From Dysgonamonadaceae bacterium (GTDB lineage Bacteria > Bacteroidota > Bacteroidia > Bacteroidales > Azobacteroidaceae), in NCBI GenBank assembly GCA_031272075.1, contig JAISUK010000018.1, forward strand, positions 1 to 36,043: DNA of 36,043 bases, written 5' to 3'. Below the pieces are notes generated by a model. The model saw only the letters and a list, made by a program, of their open reading frames with translations. It ran no database searches and had not been told where the DNA came from. A program made the position numbers and the translations under genes. This document shows positions 14,320-21,658 of this stretch, piece by piece (within the stretch, counting starts at the first letter, position 1; every line of letters starts with the position of its first letter).

Positions 14320-16320
14320 ATGAAAACACGACTCTGTAAGATTATTTTATTACTTGGTATTTCCGTTCCTGCTATTGCGTTTTCTCAAAATTCGGGAAAT
14401 ACGGTTGAAAAGGTACACCTGATTTTTAAGACACACCTCGATATCGGATTTACACAATTGAGTTCTGAGGTGGAAAAACGCTATATCAATGAATTTATTC
14501 CAAAAGCAATCGCCATTTCCGAACAACTTCGTTCGGAAAATGCTGCCGAAAGGTATGTCTGGACCACCGGATCGTGGCTGATATGGGAATATTTGCAACA
14601 AGCGACACCCGAAGCAGTGAAAAAACTTGAGAATGCTATCGAAAGGAACGATATTGTATGGAATGGGGTTCCCTATACTGTTGAATCTGAAATCATGAAC
14701 AGAACGCTATTTGAAACTTGTTTGAAACGTTCTCAACAGCTTGATCGACGATACAACAAAAAAACGATTTCGGCCAAAATGACCGATGTCCCGGGACATA
14801 CCCGCAGCATCGTTTCCTCACTGGCCGACGCAGGCATTGTGTTTCTGCATATTGGCGTTAATTCGGCTTCGGCCGTTCCGCATGTTCCCGCCGTGTGTCG
14901 CTGGCAAAATACCGACGGGAAAGAAATCGTATTGATGTATCAGGGCAATTATGGCGAAGACATGTTGCTCCCTGACGGAAAAACGATCGTATCAATTAAT
15001 TTCACAAATGACAATCATGGTCCTCATTCACTTGAACAAATTAAAAAAATCTATGCGGACGCGAAAATGAAATATCCAAACGCAACCATTGCGGCCACAT
15101 CGCTGAATGAAGTGGCGAAAGACCTCTTGACGATGCGCGACAAACTGCCTGTGCTCACCTCGGAAATTGGCGACACTTGGATTCACGGATATGCCAGTTC
15201 CCCTTTACGGATATCCCGTTACAGAGCGTTATCCCGCTTATTTAATCAATGGATTACAACGGGAAAAATGGAGATAAACAATCCCACGACAATCGATTTT
15301 GCAGTCCGACTGGGATTGATCGCTGAACATACTTGGGGGCTGGATATCAAAACTTTTCTAAAAAACTGGGACAAATACGATTGGGATCTTTTCGACCTTG
15401 CTCGCTCACTTCCGGAATTTAAACTTGTAGAACAATCCTGGAAGGAACTGGATGAAAACATTGACAAAGCCATCGCATGCTTGCCCGCGCATTTGCAACA
15501 AGAAGCAAACCGGGAATTAAAATCCCTGGAAATGGTCGATCCGATCGAGATCAACTCACAAGAACATTGCTCCGATATTGATGAATACGGAATTTATACC
15601 CTGTCGTTGAACGGAATGAAGATGACTGCGGGCGAACTGACATATCAAACCTATTCCTCAGAAGATTATGCCCGGTATCAGGATCAATACCTCCGCCATA
15701 AACGCGACTGGGCGCTGAAAGATTTCGGAAAGCCCGGTCTGGAAAATTCAAAAGCAAAAAGCATTTCGATCACGCCACACGTAACGAATTGCAAAATTTC
15801 CCCAACCAAAGAATATTCATTGGTACAATGTATTTTGCAATTCCCGGACACCGACGCCATCGACCCAAGGATCTTGCCTCAATTGACTTGCATCGAATAT
15901 AAAAAACCCGCATCGGACAACTGGATTGAAATGAAAGTGTCTTTCAAAAACAAGCCTGCCAATAGATTGCCGGAAGCATATTTACTGTCGTTTGTCGTAC
16001 CCGAAATAACGAAAGTATTTGCTGAAAAAATGGGATATCCGGTTGATGTTTCGGATGTCGTCGCCGGAGGAAACCGTCATCTTCATGCAATCGACAATTG
16101 TATTGACCTCGTCACGCCGAAAGGAACCATCAGGATTACTTCGCTCGATGCCCCAATCGTGGTGGTGGGAGACAAGAATATGCTGAACTTTTCGCTCGAT
16201 TTGCCCGAATTGACAAAAGGAATCCACTTCTGTTTGTTCAACAATTTATGGGGAACAAATTTTTCGATGTGGTTTGAAGGGTCTGTCGCCTACCGATTCA
16301 AAATAGAAGCAATGAACTGA
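14320..16320 (+). CDS. DUF5054 family protein, GH38-like, periplasmic (paralogue A)
   Basis: The ATG at 14320 gives 666 residues with a standard signal peptide (MKTRLCKIILLLGISVPAIA, then FSQN); an upstream in-frame ATG at 14239 lies inside the DUF1080 gene and is rejected. The protein matches my memory of DUF5054, whose N-terminal part resembles the GH38 alpha-mannosidase barrel. A putative zinc site is visible: H39 and D41 in KTHLDIGFT, D156 in MTDVPGHT (nucleophile-like) and H289 or H337 in GDTWIHG/AEHTWG. If GH38 logic holds it is a retaining, metal-dependent glycosidase. It closes the second transcription unit. Its paralogue at 21659 closes the third, and the two retain the same motif set. 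The substrate is not known, so I do not call it a mannosidase. Confidence 0.78.
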   Translation: MKTRLCKIILLLGISVPAIAFSQNSGNTVEKVHLIFKTHLDIGFTQLSSEVEKRYINEFIPKAIAISEQLRSENAAERYVWTTGSWLIWEYLQQATPEAVKKLENAIERNDIVWNGVPYTVESEIMNRTLFETCLKRSQQLDRRYNKKTISAKMTDVPGHTRSIVSSLADAGIVFLHIGVNSASAVPHVPAVCRWQNTDGKEIVLMYQGNYGEDMLLPDGKTIVSINFTNDNHGPHSLEQIKKIYADAKMKYPNATIAATSLNEVAKDLLTMRDKLPVLTSEIGDTWIHGYASSPLRISRYRALSRLFNQWITTGKMEINNPTTIDFAVRLGLIAEHTWGLDIKTFLKNWDKYDWDLFDLARSLPEFKLVEQSWKELDENIDKAIACLPAHLQQEANRELKSLEMVDPIEINSQEHCSDIDEYGIYTLSLNGMKMTAGELTYQTYSSEDYARYQDQYLRHKRDWALKDFGKPGLENSKAKSISITPHVTNCKISPTKEYSLVQCILQFPDTDAIDPRILPQLTCIEYKKPASDNWIEMKVSFKNKPANRLPEAYLLSFVVPEITKVFAEKMGYPVDVSDVVAGGNRHLHAIDNCIDLVTPKGTIRITSLDAPIVVVGDKNMLNFSLDLPELTKGIHFCLFNNLWGTNFSMWFEGSVAYRFKIEAMN

Positions 16321-16384
16321 TTTCTTTTACAAACTAAAACGTGCTTTGCTAAATAACAATAGATGGAATAATTTTTTAACTAAA

Positions 16385-16392
16385 TAAATTTG
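16385..16392 (+). promoter_or_regulatory. -7 promoter box of the susCD operon
   Basis: TAAATTTG fits TAnnTTTG exactly and ends five bases before the 73-bp repeat, so transcription should start at or just inside the repeat. No correctly spaced -33 TTTG is seen; the nearest, at 16345, is too far. It supports the view that susC has its own promoter and that the repeat is a transcribed leader. Confidence 0.5.
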
Positions 16393-16397
16393 ATTAT

Positions 16398-16470
16398 GTA
16401 TGAAACGAGCAAGATTTTCTAACATCCAAGTTGATGACAATAATGACATGCGAGTTCCATACGACCTTTT
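16398..16470 (+). repeat. 73-bp leader repeat, copy 2 (upstream of susC)
   Basis: Direct repeat of 10044-10116 with five substitutions and no gaps. Terminal arms GTATGAAAC (16398-16406) and GTTCCATAC (16454-16462) pair at eight of nine positions. The two-base change relative to copy 1 keeps pairing at one position (G-C for G-U). Next inward, both strands read C-GA-G, a tandem G-A mismatch typical of structured RNA. The second arm is followed by CCTTTTTTT, which gives the element the look of an attenuator. The inner stem is weaker than in copy 1. Confidence 0.85.
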
Positions 16471-16480
16471 TTTAAAATAA
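16400..16480 (+). other. possible 26-codon leader ORF inside leader repeat 2
   Basis: An ORF beginning MKRARFSN runs to TAA at 16478-16480, ten bases before the susC start. In copy 1 the same frame is cut by TGA at codon 5, and the five differences between the copies would all change an amino acid or create a stop. That pattern argues against selection on the peptide and in favour of a DNA or RNA element. It is listed because the mini-ORFs at 1020 and 2176 start similarly (MKNRFS). Confidence 0.25.
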
Positions 16481-16490
16481 ATATTGACGT

Positions 16491-19400
16491 ATGAAAAATC
16501 ATGAAAAATTTTGTAGCAGAAGGTTACATATTGTAATCATTCTATGGTGTATCCTTTTTTCGATTTCTGCCACAGCAGAAAACCGCATTGTAAAAGGAAG
16601 AGTTGTGACTCAATCCGGCGAACCGTTATTGGGCGCCAGGGTATGGATTAAAGAGTCTTCTATTGGAACCTCCACTGATATAAATGGAAATTATACAATC
16701 AACACCGGAGATGTATTAAATCCGATACTGTCAGTCGCTTATGTCGGATATAAAAATGCAGAAGAATTTATTGGTACTCAAAGCAAAATCGATTTTGTAT
16801 TGGAAGAATCAACAGAGCAGATGGAAGAAATTGTCGTGGTGGGATATGGGGTTCAACGCAAGGAAAGCGTTATCGGAGCCATTTCATCCGTTCAACGCGA
16901 ATCTTTGCAATTGCCTTCGGGGCAGCTTAGTACAAATCTAGCAGGTCAAGTGGCCGGTGTGATGTCCATCCAACGTTCGGGCGAGCCGGGAGAACATTCT
17001 GATTTTTGGATACGCGGTATCAGTACGCTTGGCGATGAATCGCGAAAACCTTTGGTATTGGTTGATGGAATTGAGCGCGAAATCGATTTAGTAGATGTTG
17101 AAGATATCCAATCATTTTCGGTATTGAAAGATGCGACTGCAACGGCAATTTACGGCGTGCGGGGAGCCAACGGCGTATTGCTCATCACGACTCGCAGCGG
17201 ACAAGAAGGGGCTCCGAAGGTATCCGTTCGTGGAGAATCGGGCATTGTTAGCCCGACAAATATGCCGAAATTTGTTGATGCGGTTCAATTGGCATCGCTC
17301 TACAATGAAGCCTATTCCTATGAGCATCCGGGATCTACCTATTATTCGCCTGAAATCATGGAAAAATACCGGACGGGAAGCGATCCGGATCTATATCCCA
17401 ATGTCGACTGGATCAACGAATTATTTTCAAAATTCTCCACCAATCAACGCGTGAATGTCAATGTAAGCGGAGGAGGAAAGGTTGCCCGTTATTATATCTC
17501 AGGCACTTATTATAATGAAGGGAGTATATACAAAGAGGATAATCTGAAGCAATATCACACCTCCACCAATTACAATAAATTTAATTTTCGTGCGAATATA
17601 GATGTCAATATTTTCGCTTCTACGGTATTGAATGTAAACCTGTCGAATATTTATGAAGTAAAAACTGCGCCCAATGCCAGTAGCGACGATATTTGGAAGA
17701 GTGCATATACGGTAAGTCCCCATATCGTTCCCATGCGTTATTCCAATGGATACTTATCGGTGACACAGGGGTCTTCCACCGGAACCAATCCATACAATTT
17801 GATTACCCAGGAAGGTTATCAGAATGTATATGCCAATAATTCGCAAGCGCTGATCGGCCTGACACAGGATTTTAGCGAACTGTTTCTGAAAGGGTTGAAA
17901 TTCAATATCAAATTCTCATGGGATGCAGTCACCGGACAACGGCAACGCTACCAGGCATCGCCGCAAATGTGGATTGCCAACGGGCGCGACGAAGACACCG
18001 GTGAGATTATTTATGAAGTGGTGCGTGAGGGAAGTGCGAATATGAGTTACAGCAAAGAATCTTCCGCCAATAAAATCTTTTATCTGGAATCGTCGTTGAC
18101 CTACGATCGCATTTTTAACGATTGCCACCGTGTCGGCGCACTGTTTCTCTTTAATCAAAAATCCAGGGGAGATATTCAGGCTACTGATATTGAAAAATCC
18201 AGACTATACCGACATCAAGGGATCGCAGGGCGATTCACCTATTCGTTCGATGACCGCTATTTTGTTGAAGGGAATTTTGGATATAATGGTTCCGAAAATT
18301 TCAGTCCCGGCAAACGTCTCGGATTTTTCCCTTCCGGGGCGCTGGGATGGATGATTTCTAACGAGAAGTTTTTTTCTCCATTAGTGCGTACGATTGATCT
18401 GCTGAAAATCAGAGGATCATACGGCGTGGTAGGGAACGATAAAATCAGCGTTGCGTCTGGAGCCATTCGTCGCTTTATTTATAACGGGACATTCGAAGAT
18501 GTAGCCAGTGCATACGGCTTTGGAGCGACAGGCGGGTATAGTCAAGGCTACCGTTTCGGCGAATTTGCCAACCCCAACGTATCGTGGGAAAAATCCTACA
18601 AAGCAGATTTGGGTTTGGAGATCTCTTTTCTCAAATCGCTGAAATTTCAGATTGACTATTTCCACGAAAACCGGAAAAATATTTTCATTTTGAACGACAA
18701 TATTTCATCCATCATTGGAGTGACCACCAAACCGTATGTCAATAAAGGAGAAACAAAAAATAAAGGCTGGGATATCCAGGCAGAAGGGTATCGGACAATC
18801 GGGAAAGTCAACCTGTCGGTAAGAGGCAATTTTACATATAACCACAATGTGGTCATCGAAAACGGTCGCCCTCCGGAACTGTTTCCTTACCTTGAAAAGC
18901 GCGGCCATGTCATCGATCAGCAATTTGGCCTGCAAGCGTTGGGGTTATATCAATCTGAAGACGAAATCCCTCAGAATTTAAAACTGCTCGGTGTTCGGGT
19001 GGGCGATATCCGATATGTCGACCAAAACAATGATGGTCAAATTGATGAAACGGATTATGTGGCCATCGGCCATAGTTGGTTGCCTGAAATAACTTACGGT
19101 TTTGGTTCGTCGCTACAGTGGAACAATTTTGATTTTTCGTTCCTGTTTCAGGGGGTGGGCAAAGTGACGATGATGCTTAACGGCGCAGCAGTGTGGCCGT
19201 TCTATAATAACGACATCAAGATAGCCAGTTTTTATGAAGAAGTCTACAACAATATTTGGAGGTTGGATAACCCGTCTTCCGAGGCCACATTCCCCAGGGC
19301 TTCCATCACGAGAAATAATTACAATACACAATATTATTCAACGTTCTGGCAACGCGATGTATCCTATATGCGTCTAAAGAATGTCACTATCGGTTATACC

Positions 19401-19601
19401 GTACCGATAAGCGTAACTCAACGATTGAAAATGAGCCAGATCCGTTTTTATCTGACAGGGATGAATCTGCTTACTTTTTCCAAGTTCAAGATGTTTGATC
19501 CGGAAATTGGGAATGGTTTGAAAGCCAACAATGCGAGGGGACAGGGTGATGTCTATCCGCCTTCACGGATCATTAGTTTGGGACTTAATTTTTCGTTTTA
19601 A
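16491..19601 (+). CDS. SusC/RagA-family TonB-dependent outer-membrane transporter
   Basis: A 1036-residue protein, normal for the family. It has a signal peptide ending near SATAEN (about residue 31), a carboxypeptidase-D-like beta-sandwich (VKGRVVTQSGEPLLGARVW onward, about 34-110), a TonB-box-like acidic stretch, EEIVVVGYG (about 111-119), the plug domain with the SusC signature LVDGIER and LKDATATAIYGVRGANGVLLI, and then a 22-strand barrel that ends in an aromatic residue (SLGLNFSF). It imports oligosaccharides or glycosides delivered by the SusD lipoprotein, powered by TonB. The presence of SusCD says that the substrate is larger or scarcer than a free monosaccharide. Its promoter region carries leader repeat 2. 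Confidence 0.96.
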   Translation: MKNHEKFCSRRLHIVIILWCILFSISATAENRIVKGRVVTQSGEPLLGARVWIKESSIGTSTDINGNYTINTGDVLNPILSVAYVGYKNAEEFIGTQSKIDFVLEESTEQMEEIVVVGYGVQRKESVIGAISSVQRESLQLPSGQLSTNLAGQVAGVMSIQRSGEPGEHSDFWIRGISTLGDESRKPLVLVDGIEREIDLVDVEDIQSFSVLKDATATAIYGVRGANGVLLITTRSGQEGAPKVSVRGESGIVSPTNMPKFVDAVQLASLYNEAYSYEHPGSTYYSPEIMEKYRTGSDPDLYPNVDWINELFSKFSTNQRVNVNVSGGGKVARYYISGTYYNEGSIYKEDNLKQYHTSTNYNKFNFRANIDVNIFASTVLNVNLSNIYEVKTAPNASSDDIWKSAYTVSPHIVPMRYSNGYLSVTQGSSTGTNPYNLITQEGYQNVYANNSQALIGLTQDFSELFLKGLKFNIKFSWDAVTGQRQRYQASPQMWIANGRDEDTGEIIYEVVREGSANMSYSKESSANKIFYLESSLTYDRIFNDCHRVGALFLFNQKSRGDIQATDIEKSRLYRHQGIAGRFTYSFDDRYFVEGNFGYNGSENFSPGKRLGFFPSGALGWMISNEKFFSPLVRTIDLLKIRGSYGVVGNDKISVASGAIRRFIYNGTFEDVASAYGFGATGGYSQGYRFGEFANPNVSWEKSYKADLGLEISFLKSLKFQIDYFHENRKNIFILNDNISSIIGVTTKPYVNKGETKNKGWDIQAEGYRTIGKVNLSVRGNFTYNHNVVIENGRPPELFPYLEKRGHVIDQQFGLQALGLYQSEDEIPQNLKLLGVRVGDIRYVDQNNDGQIDETDYVAIGHSWLPEITYGFGSSLQWNNFDFSFLFQGVGKVTMMLNGAAVWPFYNNDIKIASFYEEVYNNIWRLDNPSSEATFPRASITRNNYNTQYYSTFWQRDVSYMRLKNVTIGYTVPISVTQRLKMSQIRFYLTGMNLLTFSKFKMFDPEIGNGLKANNARGQGDVYPPSRIISLGLNFSF

Positions 19602-19626
19602 CTCACTATTAATAAATTATTGACTC

Positions 19627-21639
19627 ATGAAAAATATCATTTCTTTTATTTTCTTGCTTCCGATGTACTTTTGCGCTTGCGAAAGTTATCTTGACCAGCA
19701 GCCGCTCGATATTCCAACGACCGAAGCAGACGTGTTTTCAAAACGGCAAACCGTTGAAAAATATCTATTGGGCGTATATTCTTTTGTGCCGAAATATTCT
19801 CAATCATCAGCCAATGGCGTAGAAGGAGAACCGTGGACAGCCGCCTCCGACGAAGGTGACCAAGGCGCCGGACATACAGTAATACAAATTGTCAACGGTA
19901 CTTGGAATCCGGGAAATATCCCGTATGATAAATGGAACTACTACTGGCGCGGCATCCGTGAAGCGACGTATTTTATGCAAAACTTATACCTGTGTAAGGA
20001 ACTTACAAATGAGTATTATACACGTTATTACAATGAAGCGCGGTTTTTGCGCGCATACTATTATTTTCTGCTGATGCGGCTTTACGGTCCGGTTCCCATC
20101 TTGCCACAAGAAGTTCCGGTAGATCCCAACGACGACTATTTCATGACAATGTATAGCCGCGACACATGGAATCAATGTGTACAATATGTTTGTGATGAAT
20201 TGGACGAAACGATTGGCGGGCTGCGACAAGACCTGGTCACGAATGAACTGGGGAAACCGACTCCAGGGACGGCGTTAGCGGTGAAATCGCAATTGCTGTT
20301 GTATTCTGCAAGTCAATTGTTTAATCCAAGAAATAATTCACTGTTTACAGGATGGATCAGTAAAAAAACAGGAGAACCCCTGATTCCGGTCACGTACGAT
20401 TCTGAAAAATGGAAAAAAGCCGCCGATGCTGCAAAAGCCGTGATCGACTATACTTACGATGGGAAAGTCGTATACAGTTTGGTCGAAAAATACGATGATG
20501 GCGTGCTGAATCCCTACAAATCATTGTATGGAATTTTTCACGACAAATGGACTGTCGAAACGATTTTCGGTCGAAAACTGAACGAACAGACGTGGTATCA
20601 ACGATGCCTTTCACGCTCACTTAACAACAACTGTTGGGCGATCGTCAATCCGTCGCAACAATTGGTAGACGCATACGCGATGAACAATGGAATCTACCCG
20701 ATCACCGGCTATAGCGATGCTACAGAAACGGCTCAGGGAGGCGAATTTCCTGTCTTCGACCCGCGTGTAGTCCCAAAATCACCCAATATTACGAATGCCA
20801 AAGATGCGAATTTTGAGCCTTCAAAATATTTTGAACGCTTGTCAAATCAGCCGTTTTCGGCGCGTGTCGGGTATTACAACAACTATACGCATCCTTTCGA
20901 CGGACGGGTACGTTCGATCATCAAAATGTGGGCAGAAAGAGAACCCCGATTTTACGTGGATATCGCTTTCAACGCCATGGATTATCCGATAGGAATGGCT
21001 GGTGATGGTCACGGGACTCCCACACAATGGACGACCTTGAACCACATCTACAACGGCAGCGGAGGTTTGCCGCAAGCAAGTCATAGCGCAACAGGATATT
21101 GCCAACGTAAAACCGTCAGCAGGGAAGTGAATCCGTTGACCACCGGAACAAACTGGGATCAACCCTTCGTATGGCAAATGATCCGGTTGGGAGAAATTTA
21201 CCTGAATTATGCGGAAGCCTTGATTGAATATTCACCGAACAATCCTGATATTTTTGTTTATTGGAACAGAATCAGACGCCGCGCCGGAGTCCCTGACATC
21301 GAAAGCGTTTATCCTGAAGTGATCGGAAATCAAGATCTGATGCGGGAATTGATCCGGCACGAACGACAGGTGGAATTGGCCTTGGAAAATCACCGTTATT
21401 TTGATACCCGCCGTTGGCAGATTGCTCATCGAACCAATAATGGGAAGATCTACGGGTTAAATATCATGTCGAATGTGGGCACCATGGGAATCCCAATAGA
21501 TGAAAACGGCGACACTTTCTATAAACGGACAGTCTCTGAAAACGGAAATCGGATTTTTCTTCAAAAACATTACCTTTGGCCGATCAATCAGACAGAGTTA
21601 AACTGCAACAGGTCTATCGAACAATCACCGGGTTGGTGA
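19627..21639 (+). CDS. SusD/RagB-family surface glycan-binding lipoprotein
   Basis: The 670-residue protein begins with a lipoprotein signal (MKNIISFIFLLPMYFCAC) followed by ESYLDQQPLD, the usual start of mature SusD proteins. The TPR-type repeats (AREFLRAYYYFLLMRLYGPVPI-like region around residues 135-160) and the C-terminal blocks IRLGEIYLNYAEAL and RRRAGVPD and RHERQVELALENHRYFDTRRW are typical of RagB/SusD. It starts 25 bases behind SusC and forms its lid at the cell surface. It is longer than SusD itself (about 550), with an extended loop region in the last third, so the binding surface may be enlarged. Confidence 0.95.
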   Translation: MKNIISFIFLLPMYFCACESYLDQQPLDIPTTEADVFSKRQTVEKYLLGVYSFVPKYSQSSANGVEGEPWTAASDEGDQGAGHTVIQIVNGTWNPGNIPYDKWNYYWRGIREATYFMQNLYLCKELTNEYYTRYYNEARFLRAYYYFLLMRLYGPVPILPQEVPVDPNDDYFMTMYSRDTWNQCVQYVCDELDETIGGLRQDLVTNELGKPTPGTALAVKSQLLLYSASQLFNPRNNSLFTGWISKKTGEPLIPVTYDSEKWKKAADAAKAVIDYTYDGKVVYSLVEKYDDGVLNPYKSLYGIFHDKWTVETIFGRKLNEQTWYQRCLSRSLNNNCWAIVNPSQQLVDAYAMNNGIYPITGYSDATETAQGGEFPVFDPRVVPKSPNITNAKDANFEPSKYFERLSNQPFSARVGYYNNYTHPFDGRVRSIIKMWAEREPRFYVDIAFNAMDYPIGMAGDGHGTPTQWTTLNHIYNGSGGLPQASHSATGYCQRKTVSREVNPLTTGTNWDQPFVWQMIRLGEIYLNYAEALIEYSPNNPDIFVYWNRIRRRAGVPDIESVYPEVIGNQDLMRELIRHERQVELALENHRYFDTRRWQIAHRTNNGKIYGLNIMSNVGTMGIPIDENGDTFYKRTVSENGNRIFLQKHYLWPINQTELNCNRSIEQSPGW

Positions 21640-21658
21640 AAATAACAATTGCTTCATC

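Noticed and set aside
10044..16470. The 73-bp repeats as integron attC or MITE ends
   Set aside because: The TTCTAAC and GTTGATG segments do not pair as attC core sites, there is no integrase, and no target-site duplication or transposase is seen. Their place before start codons fits a leader better.
16784..16795. A third exact AAAATCGATTTT palindrome, inside susC
   Set aside because: It encodes an ordinary K-I-D-F peptide in a coding region, far from a promoter box, in A/T-rich DNA. Probably chance; an internal operator cannot be excluded but has no other support.
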